Shown: positions 47,459 through 60,760 of the stretch, one piece after another
Layout of the letters: every line of letters starts with the position of its first letter
Position numbering within the stretch: position 1 is the stretch's first letter
Origin: Prosopocoilus inquinatus
Taxonomy: Eukaryota > Arthropoda > Insecta > Coleoptera > Lucanidae
Assembly: GCA_036172665.1 (NCBI GenBank)
Contig: CM069870.1
Span: forward strand, 56,792,212 to 56,856,211
Length of the DNA: 64,000 nucleotides
Reading direction: 5' to 3'
Notes under the pieces: generated by a model
Seen by the model: only the letters and a program-made list of their open reading frames with translations
What the model was told of the DNA's origin: nothing
Databases searched by the model: none
Position numbers and translations under genes: made by a program

Positions 47459-47817
47459 CAGGGTGATTCAAGGAACTCGTTCGTTAAAAGTTTACGGACT
47501 TGCCCTTTGAATTTCTATTTCCTATTTTACAATTATAAGTTAGCGATAATGATCGATTAAAATATGATATTTCCAACTTTCGGGCACTTCCGCTTATACC
47601 GGAAGTTGCTGTCCACTTTCTTAATTTGAATGGAATACCTCATTTTTTATTGCATTTTTGAATTCCTCAGGAAATTCTAAAATTATTTTATTCAACATAT
47701 GATACAAGAAAAATCAGCCGTTAGCGATAATGGTCTATTAAAGTATAACATTTCCAACTTTCGGGCACTTCCGCTTGTACCGGAAGTACAACAGGACGAA
47801 AGAAAAATTAAATTAAA

Positions 47818-47877
<60 letters not shown>

Positions 47878-48143
47878 CCTCAGTCTCGTGGTATAAAAGT
47901 ACACTGAATGCTCTATTTAAAAAAACTTTTCGACACTTGAAATCAGTTTGAATAGAAGTTCCTTTTTAACCACCCTGTAGACAGCTAAGTTTAAAATTGG
48001 ACATGATCTCAAAGCTTGTTACTGTAGTCTATTACAGGCCAAAAATTAACATCATGGCTTTTATTGCACAAAGATGGCAGTGTCTTATGCAAGGTACTGC
48101 AAGTACGTAAACTTTTAACGAACGGGTTCCGTGAATCACCCTG
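47459..48143. mobile_element. TA-flanked TIR element of 685 bp with internal repeat
   Basis: Ends cagggtgattcaaggaactc and gggttccgtgaatcaccctg are inverse complements; pairing continues through ttcgttaaaagtttacg. TA flanks at 47457-47458 and 48144-48145. Inside, a block of about 70 bp containing cgggcacttccgcttatacc occurs twice in direct orientation (about 47531-47606 and 47721-47787). It carries the TTA microsatellite at 47819. Confidence 0.85.
47819..47875 (+). repeat. (TTA)19 microsatellite
   Basis: Nineteen uninterrupted units; it gives spurious poly-Leu and poly-Asn frames on the two strands. Confidence 0.95.
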
Positions 48144-48178
48144 TATAACTTTTACAATTTTTTTAAGTGTCTCCTGTG

Positions 48179-48217
48179 AAGTCGTATTTAAGGAATAATA
48201 CTCCTTAAATACGACTT
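48179..48217. repeat. Perfect 16-bp inverted repeat
   Basis: aagtcgtatttaagga and tccttaaatacgactt around a 7-base loop. Confidence 0.85.
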
Positions 48218-48679
48218 TGGAAAAAGTAAATTAACAGAAAACTGTCATTGTCTACAATTTTTTGGTTTCGACTGTAAAATGTTGCTTATGTTTGAACTTT
48301 CCAACTCTAACATGTTGAACATAATTAAAAATATACGAATTTAGAGAACGAATTTACAGTTTACGAAGGAAAAGTGCCTACTTACAGATAAAGTATTAAA
48401 TATTTTTACATTGAGGGAAAAACAAGTACCGATGGTTGACATTATTGATAGCTGCTCGATATCGCAGAGAGATCTTTCACCTTTTATCATTAAAATTTAA
48501 AATTACATTGAATGTTATAATTTTTTTTTTTTTCTTATTACTCAGATTTAATATTCGCGTTACTTAGATTTAATAATAAGGAATTTCCAGATCTGGTGAT
48601 AAATCACCATCTCTGGCAACACTGTTGGTGAGTACTTTATTGCGTTTTAAATCTAACTTTCTTTTCTAATTCTTTAAAT

Positions 48680-48896
48680 AAAGTTTTAAAAAGTCCCGAG
48701 TTTTTGAACATGTCTCGCTTTTACAAAGATAATGTCCCGATTTACGAAACTTAGAAGTCGGCAACCCTAAAACTAAGGCGAATGCTATAGTAAAAACTTG
48801 GAATGCATTCTGTAATGATACTGAAAATATTTAGAGGGGGGGGTCTCAAAATTGAATTGCACCTGGGACCTCTAAAGTGCTGAATCCGCCACCGCA
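48680..48896 (+). repeat. Dispersed repeat, copy B
   Basis: Shares gataatgtcccgatttacg, the aacttagaagt block and the ctgggacctctaaagtgctg block with 46620-47105. Confidence 0.7.
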
Positions 48897-48972
48897 TGGT
48901 TCGTCGGTCCCATCTTTTTGAAGAAACTCGTTTCTTTTCTCGTTGCTGGGTTAATCTTTCTTACGGTCAAGT

Positions 48973-49135
48973 CTTGATAGTTATTCTGTGAAGCCGACCC
49001 TATCTATCTGCTGTTTACGCTATGAGCTGCATATTGCTAGCACTGAGGCATGTACCTTCTCTTCGAGTTAATGTTCTGAATTTACGATTGACTAAATCTG
49101 TGCACGTGGTACGAGCGATTTCGCGCTCGAATCAT
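48973..49135 (+). repeat. Single-unit homologue of the 43470 repeat
   Basis: Contains gatagttattctgtgaa, tagcactgaggcatg and gaatttacgattgactaaat in the same order as 43470-43694. Confidence 0.75.
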
Positions 49136-52100
49136 ACATCACAGCATCTCCATTACATGGGTAAACCTTTAAGGGAGCCGTTGACTTTCTGGTTACATTT
49201 GTGTGTTTCCTATTTGAGAGGTAATTTATCCGTGTGGACGTAACTCGAAGGACGCCATTGCCGGCTTCATAAACAATCCTTCGACGCAAGTGCAGCTTGG
49301 TGCCTTCATACAAAAACCTTACACAGTTAAAATAATTGCGTAATATATTGAAACCTTAGCCAGATCTAACATTTCGTTCTCGTACTTCTCTTAGGCTTTT
49401 TGTTAGTTCCACAAGATTTATCGATCCTTAAGTTACTATACCCCGAGTATACAGCCATCGAGTCGAAAGAATATTCTCAACGATAGTGTTCGATCCTCTG
49501 CCTCATTTGACGGCTTCGCCGACGTTTTGCGAACTACGGACAACAGAACTTCGTGGCCACCTCAAGGTCAAGCAAGAATTAACCCGTAAGTATCTGATAC
49601 TTTATTTCCGAGAAACGTCATAGTGACCATATTCAGGCTGTGCCAAAAATTCGAATATTCGTTAACTAACGTTCGAGAATTTAATTTTATGCATTTCAAC
49701 TGTTATTGAATTGCTGCTACATTAATCGAGGCCCTCGAATAACTACAATTTAAATCTTGTTCATTTGACTTACAATAAATAGTTGATATCAAGACTTCAA
49801 ACATATTTTGACTTTGTTTGAGCAATAAATTGCCAGTTTTTTAATTTTGTTGTTGAATTGATCTGGCCACCACCTTGCTGCATCGTGGTAAAAGTAAAGA
49901 CACGTTAGCGAGGCGATCCGTTCGTAGAGATAAGCGTTTTGGATTGACAAGGAATCCCGTTGGACAAGTTATCTCTGGCGCCCATAAGCAGTTCGACTCA
50001 CGTCTCAATTCTCCAATCGAGTCAGGGAATTCCACGTTAACTACGCACTTTTCTTGCTACTCTCCATCCGTGTCGATGATTGGCTAGTTCGCAGGTAAGT
50101 GCAAAGAGTAGGTAGCACTTTTGTATTTGAGTTAAATCAGTAAATTTTCCAAGTTTAATATTCACGAAGTAAAGCGAATTGATTTTCCCGGTGTGCTGTT
50201 GTTTCGTTTAAACTAATCTCAGATGCTGTCCCTTTCAGTACATTTTATTTTGTGCAATCTCTTGATCATACTTTCAGTTCCATTTCATCTTATTTGTATT
50301 TCTACATTGATTTTATTTACCTCAGAAAAGTTATCTAATTTTCACTTCTGCGTTTGAGTTAAGGGAAAGATTGTTTTAAGATGCCGTCGCAAAGAATTCT
50401 TCTCCAAATTCTGTCGGTTATCTTTGTTTTCTATTGTACCGAGATGCTATACATTTTGCTGTATACGATGATCTAATTTATTCAGAAAAAGCATTCCAAT
50501 TTTCATTTTTTCTGTTTGTTATTTTAGATTGCAAAGAATTGTTCTTCAATTTTTATCGGTTCTGTCTTTGTGTTCTCACCTTCTCTTTTGCTTTCGATGT
50601 TCCACTTAATTGCGTTTTCACTTATTTTTGATTGTTCTTATTAGGCTCTTCTCCCAAGTTCTGATACAAGAAATATTTAAAATTTTTCTGGAACATTCTT
50701 ACTTTTTCTTTTATCAAGTGGTATCTATTCCATTTTGCTATTTGATTTCGTAAAAGGAAACAGATTTAATGATTGCAGAAAGCCTGAAAATTGTATTCAA
50801 ATTTGTCTAGTTTACTTTACCCATTCTAAGGCATTTCACAATGCAGCACCATCTGATCCTAATGTTCATCAACTGTTTACCAACTGAATCTGGTTTTTTG
50901 GTGTTTGGCGTTTTCTGACTCAGTTCCCTGCCAATCTCTATAGCTAATGCTAAACGTGGTTACTTCTGGAGAGATGAACCAGCGCATCAATAAATCCCAA
51001 GACGGGGTGGGGTATCAGAGCCTGGCTAACACAATCGGTCGGGAATAGGTCGGTTGCCATACCTTTTGTTAAATGCTGGCACCACATCTGCTGGACTTAG
51101 TCCACAGGGAGAAGCGGGAAAGAAAATATCATGACACGCCAAAATAAAGTCAACAGCCGGGTAAATAACACTTTTATTTATCGTCCTAAACAATGTCATT
51201 GAGGTTTCCCCGGTAGCTGAAGGTTTAGATATCGTTGAGGGTGAAATATGAAACAGGTTCGTCATAGAGGCTCACATCAACAACCAAATAAGCAACTTTA
51301 CGCGCGGGCAAAATTGAACATGCTCACGAAAGGAGAAAAAAAAAATCATACAGCGCCGCAAAACATTCGTCTGGCCTTTGAACTATTATGCGGGGCGGAA
51401 GCCGCACACTGTCGGGTGAATCTATAAATTCGAGACGATATAAATGTACACATGAAATAAATTGCGATGTAGTAAAAAGAGAGAAAATAAAATATAAACG
51501 GATAGTTGACTTAGCTGGAATCCGACGTTCACAAACAGTTGACGACACTGAAAAAGTAAAGTCCCTAGATCTATCAAAGTACCACAAATTGTAAGGACAA
51601 CGAGTTAGAGAGATTACAATTGGTAAAGACCATGAGTTAGAATGCAAACTATCGAAAAGAATCAATATGGCGCAGTGAAATTTCGTGACAGTTGTCAGAC
51701 GATTTGCCGTTAGCTTTAAAATTTGAGTTTCAAGCACAATTGTGTTTTAAACGCAAAAGATTTATGAACACCTATTTAACTGAAACGTGCGTTTCACGAT
51801 TTCTTGCGTTTCAGGATTTCTTGCGTTTTTGAACTTATCTACATGCACAAATGAGTAAAAAAAACGGCTGCTGATAAGACATTCACACTCAGCAACCAAG
51901 ATACTTCGATACAATCAATCAGGTTCGTTTATTCATTCGTTGGGACTAGGAATCATGATGGAATAATGTGAATGGACACCTTTGATATCTAGGAAAGTTG
52001 AATAGTGACTATAAATTTAAAAGACGTATACATCAATTACTACGAACTGAAATTAATCTTCAGGAAAATACCACATTCACAGGTATTCCAAAATAATCAA

Positions 52101-52976
52101 ACTAATCGAATGCGGAGCACGTCAAGGACCGTCATGTCGAAAAAGAGCTACACAATTTTGCTTCTCTAAAAATAAATAAAGAGCACTTACGATTTAAGTG
52201 CGATTTTATTTACAAAATTAATTAGGATTTTCTGTGATTAGGTTGTTCTACACAGTGATTAATATTCACTTAAAGACTTTATTTTTAACTAATTTAGTAA
52301 ATGACTGCAGGAAACTTTCAGCCGTCATCAATGTTTTGACGTTGGCGCGAAACAGGGTCTGCGGTAAGTCAACGGTCAACCTGGTCAGACATTAATCACG
52401 TGATCAGTTTTCTCAATCGGTGATTGGTTAGATCGCTTGTTCTGACCATTGACTTAACTCAACCAGGGAATCAATATGGCGGCAAGTTTGCGGTACTTTG
52501 ATAGATCTAGTGACTTTAAAAGAAAGTGCTATACGGCGTCCTCTTCTCGCCCCTATCAATGCAGCATCAGCTGTCGTCACCGCTGCGCAACTATGTGTTG
52601 AAACCTCGAGCGGGCGTCCTTCAATCCAGAAAGAGAAGTACATAATCGTCAATCCAACACGATTCCAGAAATCTTCCCAAAGGAGCGGATAATTTCCCAC
52701 CAACACACTTGAACAGTGTCCCAAAGAGACCAGCGAGGAAAGAAAAAGAAACCCTTAAGAAACGAAAAAGGAAAATTTAGTATCAAATTTATACGACAAA
52801 ATGGCAAGTTTACCTTACCGAGTTAAGCGGCGGTCGTACCAAAGACAAACGTAATCATTCACCTCACACGGTGTATTAACGTGTTGCCAATCAATCAAAC
52901 AACTTCATTAGCGAGATGTGTTTTCCATAATCCGCCTCAGAGCGATAAATCTCAGTTCACTAACCACAAAATTTTC
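49136..52976. other. Intergenic; moderately GC-rich, unassigned
   Basis: Parts of this stretch (49490-50100 and 50880-51420) are richer in GC than average and contain donor-like gtaagt (after 49589 and near 50094). The open frames (49875-50087 +, 51324-51737 -, 52428-52724 -) match no family I know. Noncoding exons or old retroelement DNA are possible. Confidence 0.35.
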
Positions 52977-53346
52977 TAGAAAAATTTTGTGCAAATCGTT
53001 CTTGATTGCAGTGAAAACCTCGAGCAGCCTCTGGACAGCTGTTTCAGCCCTGCTTGGCGAATAAATTGGGCAAGTCGTTTTTGGTCTGCAGTGGGAATGT
53101 CGAGCTACGTCTCTGCTGAAGAAGCCCCAAGCAGGGCTGAAACAGCTGTCCAGAGGCTGCTCGAGGTTTTCACTGCAATCAACAACGATTTGCAAAAAAT
53201 TTTTCTAAAAACTTTCATTATGCTTTGACAGCAAGCATGGCCGCCTTGCGTGGGGGACTTATTAGGAGCAAATCCCGCTTCAATTTGTCTATCCTACTGC
53301 AATGTCAGGTCAAAAAGCGATAGTAATATGTCGCTATTTTATCTGT
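52977..53346 (-). mobile_element. Foldback element family, copy 4 (full palindromic form)
   Basis: Left arm 52977-53057 and right arm about 53131-53210 are near-perfect inverse complements (cctcgagcagcctctggaca against tgtccagaggctgctcgagg). The 73-bp spacer (containing gtcgagctacgtctctgctg) lies between, and the inverse terminal domain (53215-53346) is on the right. Two open frames of opposite strand encode the same short peptide because of the palindrome; neither is a gene. Confidence 0.88.
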
Positions 53347-56300
53347 TCACAAAATTTTCAACGGAAAACACTCAGCTCCGGTAAGCCATACATGCGCAAA
53401 GGAATTACTACCACCCAGCATTTACAAATATCAACAATTACACTCAAAACTGCGCTTTACAACTTATTCTTCACTCTTTTCTACAGCAGCTGTTTTTTCG
53501 AGTTATATTCAATACACTACACTGCCTCAATCACTTTCCACGGCCTTAAATCAATAAAGACCTGAGACAGGTAGGTTAGGTAATTAATTAGAAAGAGGCA
53601 GGTGGAGGCAGCGGTAAGGTTTGACGTAATTAATTAATTTATTCTTTTATTTTTGAAGTTTCATAATTTTTACTTCCCTTTCTGTCACATCTCACACCCA
53701 CCCAGCACAGTTTCAGCCAAATCAAGGAGCACGCTGCAAAAATATTTAAAAAGGAAGAGAATGAAACTTATTTCCTCCCACATTCTAACATAAATCCCGT
53801 TTTGATCATCTCCAGGCAAAACTCTAATCATTTCATCTTAGGGCATATTCCACGAAATGCGAATACAAAAACGTGAGCACATTTTTGAACAGATGGATAA
53901 ATATGTTACAGCTCTATAAGATACGAGGAACGAGGGATTGCGGCCGGTTAAACGTGACGGTTTTAATTCATAAAACTGTTTGCTTTCGTGGATTTATTCC
54001 AATGTAAATTGAAAATTCCGAATCAACGAAGAATTTGATTTGCGCTTGTTTAATCAAGCGAGATTTATTTAACGTCGTGTTTATAAAATTTCAATAAAAC
54101 AAAATAAATGACGTAAATAAAACGATGCTTGATCAATTTCCTCGTTAAAAAGCATTAATTTAACGGAATCAAAAACAATTCACGGATGTGCCTAGTTAAT
54201 TAGGTATTGTGCTAAATCTTGATATTTTAGGAACGTAGATTGAGTTACTTCCAAAATCGTTTTTGAAGGGTTAGTAAACTGAAAGCTTTAATTTCATTTT
54301 GAACCGTTACATACATATATTAACAAATATCTCATCAAGTATTTGGTGAATTGTATAAAACCTGTACATTTATAATGTTACAACCGAGCTGGGAATCCTT
54401 TAAATCAGCGATGCTCGCGGGCACTTCGAACGAGTTAACCCCGCTTTTAATTGTATCCTTGGTCGTATCGGGGAAACGAAAGTTCATTCACAGAGAAACG
54501 CGCAGAAAATTAATTCTTAATAAGTACCACGGTCGCACTTGTAACGTTTAGCATGGTGAATGTATACTTTCCCTCTATTACTCATCCCTGCTTTAAATGA
54601 ATTCTTTTGTATAACGACTAACAGATTAGGAATAAAAGTGAATCCATTTAAAATAATTTACGTAATTCCGTGCGACAGGCAAAGACCATTAAAAACGAAC
54701 GATTATTTTAAAAACTTTCCTCGTTGCAGTTAATTCCACTTACATGAACTTAATTATCCTCGTATCTTCCAGTCATTATGTTCAAGTTTTAAGGATACTC
54801 GCGAGAAAGCTTTTTAAGTAAAATTACATTCGAGAGGTCAGCAGATGTAAATTACCGGAGCTTTTAAACTTTATAGTTATTAAGGACAGAACATCAGTAC
54901 TGTCGCATAAAACTGTGGTATTCCAATCCTCTCACAGTTTACAACTTAATCCTCTCGAATTTGTCTCAAGTTTTTAACGGCTGTAAACATGGAGGGAACT
55001 TTATTTTTAAGCGTTCTACTAACTATTTAAAAGCAATTTTAACCAGACTGTGTTGTTAAAACAAGTGAAATTAAGTCTCTAGAATTTGCTTCCAATTTGC
55101 GAACATCTGGTTGATTATTTAAAATGATTTCAAATCGTTTTATTTTTAAAATCGGTTTCAAAGCCAAAACCAGAATAACTAGCTTGTCCTTCGTGTTAAT
55201 TAACCTGGTGAATTATGTTCGCGTTAGTGCTTGCAAATTCTCTTGCATATTATCATGTAAAATCGTCACGCAAATTAACTCATGTTTATTTTCAGAGCTC
55301 TCACCCAAGTTACATCGTGTAAACAGTGATAAATTGCATTGAGAATTGAGGTGTAAAGCCACTGAGAAATTTCCAACCTGTTCGCATTTTGACTGAAAAT
55401 TATGTTGTGAAAGTCAGACGTACCTAACAAAAAAGCTCATTTTCGTTAACGACTTAATAAATTACAGTTCAAGAAAAGTTTTCTGAAGTTCCAGGTTTTA
55501 GTATTTGCTGCCCATTAAGAAGAGCGATTCATAAACTGCTAAAGTTTGGGTTTTAATACAACAAACGGAGCTTAAAATATTCATTAAATGTTTTATATTC
55601 ATTAATGAAATTAGAGTTTTGAAGTTTGTTTAATACGCTTATCAAGTTTCACTGATGAAATCGTCCTTAAAACCTTCGAGCAATATTTAAAAGCTTTAGG
55701 GCTCGAAAAAATCATTTGTATCCTAAATATCCTCCATTTTGTTCTTTATTATTAATAATTTCCGCTAATAACAATTTTCTTTATTTTATTTTTATTTATA
55801 TACACTAATTTTTATACAGTGTTCAGAAAATATTGATAAACAATACAAAGACATAAATAATACACTGTATTTTCATGAAAGCGCAATAAAAGATGAAAGT
55901 AGAAAACTAGTATAGTTTCAAGGACCACCTACATACATATCCTCCAAATAAAATTTTATTAAATAATTCCCCCTAAACTGACCCATAAATTATGCGTCAT
56001 GTCAACGCAACGTTTAAGATAATTTTAACTCAATTAGTCTATTTATTTTTTGTACGACGTATACATATTTTGATCTTATGAATTTTCAGAAACCAAGCTC
56101 GGCTCCCGGCGCGCTGCAAAACTTAATAAAGACAAGAGAGGATAAATTTGCATATTTAAGGGAGCGCGCGGGCGAAGTTATTCTAAACACTTCGTATTTA
56201 ATAAAAGTTTACGAGCTTAGGAAACATTTTATCAAGCATCATCAATGCCACCTTACGGCCTCATGCTGCTACCAGTAATTCTGTTTTTATGCCAACCTCG

Positions 56301-58536
56301 AAGCACGTTCGTCGTAAATACGATGGCTCCACGTGCGTCGCTACCTCCAAGGAAGAAACTAATCGAAGTGTCAGTCGAGATACATGCATACGTGACACGA
56401 TACTGTCATTAAGTTCAGTCTCAAGGGTAATATGAATGCATTAGTTTAATGCTTCCATCGCGAACATTTAAAGAAATCGACTTTTTGATTTTACAAAACA
56501 AAATTCTGAGCTGTTAGTTATGTCGCCATCTTTTTAGAATTCCGTATTTGCACTCCGATACTTAATATTTGAGAAAAATTTCTTTAGGAATTCACTTCTT
56601 GGCAGCAACGTTGTTTTCATGCAGGGTTATTATCAGAGAAAAGAATTCGGGCCACTTGTTCTGCAAACGGTACGAAAATTTAGTACTCGGACTGTATCAG
56701 CGATGCCCACAATAATTTTTGCGAAGAGGGAACGCTTGAATTGCACTCCTCCCCCTCCCACTCAATAACAAGTCGATGCATCGAAACCACGGAAAGGTAG
56801 TAGGAGTAATAGTGTATTCGATATAAAAGGCGTCCAACGCTAAAGGGCCTGACTTCTTTTCCTTGGTTATTACACTCCCTGCCTTACCTCATCGTTGCAG
56901 TTGTACGTCGGCGCCAGAAAATTTAATAAAAATTGTGAAATGGCGCATTTTATATTTAGATCTGTTGAAGCTGAGCTGTTGTGTAAATTTTTTCTATCAC
57001 ACTTCTGATCTTGCGCCCTTTCTTTCGTTTCCTGCCAATTCACATTTCGCTTCACAATTTTTGTTCTGACTTCTGGTGTGGTTTTCTTTTCTTCTTCTTT
57101 CTGCATAGCTTTGCTTCATACAACTGTTCACTGTTCTTTCTTCTTCCATCCTCACTACGTGCCCGAACCATCTTAATTGTCCTTCTTCATGGTTTCCTTA
57201 TTTTGATCATACTTTTTCATACGGTACATCGAATTTAAAAAGTTAAGATAAAAGTTTTTGATTGTCTATGTACGAGTCATTTTCTCCTGAATTCTTCTTA
57301 TTTTTTTCAAGTTTTTATTTCCCTTTTATACTTCTCATAGTTTCTCTGTTCCTTGAATTTAAATATTTTTCCCAACTTTATTTCTTTTATGGGCTCGGCC
57401 CATATGGTAATTACCTCAAGCGCTAACCAGTCAAAAGCGAAAGATTTGTGAAATATCATAAAATTTATGAAAACAAAAATATTTGAAGGCATTATTCCAA
57501 AAACCAGACAAATCCAAAAACGTTAATTATCAGAAACTTAAAAAATTTTATAGTGCGTGGAGATAATTATAAATTTTTATGTAGTAACATTTCATTGATA
57601 ACTTCGCATGGGTATTTAAGAATTTTTTTTAGGTAAAATAAAATAAAATTCATTGGACTTGTCTGGTTTTTGCAGAAAGACAATAACTTTTCAGTTCCTA
57701 TTATTTTAGTGATCACGTAATATTATTACAAGAAATAGTGTCACGTTTAAAAAAAAAATTTTCCAAATTAATTTTACTTTCGGCTTTTACACAAAATTCA
57801 AATCGCGTATTTTATTGTTTAATTGCAGTTAGGCAGTTGCGTTTGTTGACATGGGTTCGTCGCACCGACTCGACGCGGCTCAAATTACTGAGGCCATCCG
57901 CGGACAGCGTAATAAGCAAATTCCTAAGGTGAACCAAAGGCGCACAGAATCAATAGGTAGCAGCGCGAACGTTCGGAATGTGCACGCAACTGTGAAAAAT
58001 ATTTTAATGTTACTTCATGCTGAAGGATTAAACACCATTCTCTCTGGCAGATTAATATCTGACCCCTCTTTCAGCTGTCGCTCTCGAAATTGATCTCGCG
58101 TTTTCGTGCACGTACCGATACACGGCACAGTGCTCTTGTGACATCACCTAATATGTTGTTCACCGTGATCCGAAATTATTAAACCGTACTTGCGCTACAT
58201 CAACGAATTTTATATTTATTCGAAAATAAATAGCACGTTCATTTTTTCACTGTTTTCGGGAGACGCTGACTTTTTGACATTCGTCCGTTGACCCAAACTT
58301 TTATAAAACACACTTTGTGGCATCCGACACGGGCGGTACAGAGGGGGAACTTTATAAATTTAGGGATGTCAGCAAATAGGATTCATTTTTGAGTATTCGT
58401 TCATTATTCATTATTGAGTGTTCATTTATTATCAGTCATTTACTGCGGTAATTAGTACCCAACCGATCTTATATCGTGATAATAGTAGTATTAACTAATA
58501 GCATTGAAACAAATGCTATTCACGATATTACATTTA
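53347..58536. other. Intergenic, no gene recognised
   Basis: Several 60-98-codon frames are present without domains. A TATA-like gatataaaagg at about 56819 has no convincing transcript downstream. No transposon ends identified. Confidence 0.4.
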
Positions 58537-58652
58537 GGCCCAATTTTTCCATTTCAGTTTAACTTTAAGCTTCGCTTTATTCCCATGGTAACAATTGTTT
58601 CCATAAGCATAAAACGGAGTTTAAAGTTAAACCCCAATTGAAACAGTGGCCC
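58537..58652. mobile_element. MITE of 116 bp with a TTA target duplication
   Basis: Almost entirely an inverted repeat: ggcccaatttttccatttca at left pairs with the caattgaaacagtggccc end; the agtttaactttaa and ttaaagttaaac blocks also pair. Direct TTA flanks (58534-58536 and 58653-58655) fit PIF/Harbinger. Confidence 0.82.
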
Positions 58653-59442
58653 TTAGAACTCCAGTATTTCTTTGGCTTTTGCAAAAAACAAGTGGGACTT
58701 GTCTTGTTTTTGTAGAATTGCATATCATTTTCCGGAAGAATGGTTGGAAATGACGGATTTTAGCAAAACAAATTATACCACTAAATACCCACTTTTTTAA
58801 AGTATATAAAAAGGTTACAACTTAAAAACGAGATATTTTGATTCTGTCTGGTTTCCTTCATTTAGAAACTTCAAAATATGCTTCTAGATTAAAAGTTATT
58901 AGAAACTTACATTAGAATTCTCTACATCACTCTGTATTGTCTAAAAGTATTATTTATTTCACAGATTTTTGCAAATATTGTAGGAGTATGACCTTTGTAA
59001 TTTGAGAGGGTATTTTGATTTTTTTGTTTTATTTTATTAATTAAGTATAGAATCGAATACCATCACTGCAGTTACTTACGTAAAAAGGTTCGATGAACAT
59101 TCACATTTATGAAGTTTTTCTTCGACAATGACTTAAAAATTCTTGCTCTTTTGACAAATTAAGTAATTAATTATCAATAAATCCACCCTGAAGGTGTTGG
59201 CCCTTTAATCGGCTTCCCTCTCGGTCCGGCTTATTTGGGCCGTTGGAGTGACTTAAGTCGCCTACAGGTTAGGCATTATGCGTTTCGTTGGGCCTCCTTT
59301 CAATACGTGGATGTATTCCTGACGCAGTGGGACTTCTCCGTCTTATTTAGCTCATCTAAATGGCCTGCTTTTGTCGAGGTTTGACTTGCATTTTTTCCGC
59401 TTGTTAAATCTGTTTCCATAGATGTCCATTTGTACTACTTTA
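58653..59442. other. Intergenic, no feature recognised
   Basis: A short GC-richer patch at about 59200-59360 is not identified. Confidence 0.35.
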
Positions 59443-59580
59443 GCCTTTCCACCAGAGCTTAACTTTAAACTTCGCTTTATTACCGTAGCAACAATTGTTG
59501 CTATGGGAATAGCAATGGATAATAGTTTCCGTAGTAATAAGATTGAGGTTAAAGTTAAACCTCAATTGAAAAACTGACCC
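59443..59580. mobile_element. Second copy of the 58537 MITE family
   Basis: Shares agcttaactttaaacttcgc and the aaagttaaacctcaattgaa end with 58537-58652. The left terminus has lost bases and the target duplication is no longer clear. Confidence 0.7.
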
Positions 59581-60760
59581 AAGTTAAAATTTAAGTAACT
59601 GTAACTCCATAGAAACGATTGTTACAATAATTGATTCCATGGGAAATTATCACCGATCATAATTCATCTAGAGTGGTGCAAATGAGGCAATGAGACGAGA
59701 ATGTGACATCAACTTTTCATATTCAAATTCTTCTGAAACATTTTCCACATTTCAATCCTGCAAATAACAAGTGTTCATTTCGTTTTCCGGTAGCATTGGC
59801 ATTGCAAACAAAAGTTTTTTTAAACACATGTCGTAGCTTAATTTTACTGCAAAGAGTACTGTCACTAGTGTCATGTCTTCTGTCAACTGTCCAGTAAGGT
59901 GTTCGTTTTATTTGTGTTATTTATTGGTTTGCTTGTAAAAGCAATTTCTTTTCAGGACTACTCATTTACGATGTAATTGACTCTATGTTGCATTACAAAA
60001 TGATTTTTAGTGTTTATATTGAAGCAGAAAAGATTTATGATGGAAAATTGATTTTCGTAAAGGTTCAAAAGTCACGGGAGTACCGAAACTGCTTGGAAGA
60101 GTTTAGAACTGAATTTGCCGCTGTATTGTTGACTAAAAATATTTGAAGACAATCTGCATTGGTAGGTACAGATATTTCGAAAATCTGGAGGATCTTCCGA
60201 AGAACAGTCAACTATGAAAACGTAAAGCTAAGGTTATGGAAAGTGCAAAACACGCAGTGGAAAATGCTCCTTACATCTCGTTATCACAATCAATTTGACT
60301 AATTTGAGCTTTCTATTGGAAGGTGCCACAAATTATTACCTGAAGATGCAAATCTCTATCTTAACCGCATGACATTGGTGAAAGAATTGCTGCCCGGTGA
60401 TCTCATACAAGGATATGACAACTCCCTTATGTAAAAAATTATTAATTTGTGAGCGAGTTGTAATTTACATTCTTCTAGATACGATTTGTTAAGGACGTTT
60501 ACATGGACTGACAACTGCGATACATTAGCCAATATACAAGTGAAGCAAGCACTGACAATCGGCCGCCATTTGTATTGTGTCAAAAAAAGAGCGGGAATGC
60601 ATTTACTTACTACAGAGAAACGAAATTTTTATTTCATTTTACTGAAAAATATAAGACTTTTTTATAATTTTTTTTTTTCATAAACGTTTTATTATATAAA
60701 TGTCTACAATATGTACACGTTTGTAATAATCAAATTTCGTTTTGAACCCAAATATTTTAT
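59581..60760. other. Intergenic, no feature recognised
   Basis: A 75-codon minus-strand frame at 60356-60583 and others are not recognisable. Confidence 0.35.

Noticed and set aside
47692..47904. Poly-Asn and poly-Leu frames
   Set aside because: Produced by the (TTA)19 microsatellite.
51324..51737. 137-codon open frame on minus strand
   Set aside because: The longest unexplained minus-strand frame, but its composition and motifs match nothing known and there is no promoter or splice context.
52908..53228. Opposite-strand frames encoding the same short peptide
   Set aside because: An artefact of the foldback palindrome, not genes.
56815..56835. TATA-like gatataaaagg as a core promoter
   Set aside because: No initiator or recognisable transcript follows; such strings are frequent in AT-rich DNA.
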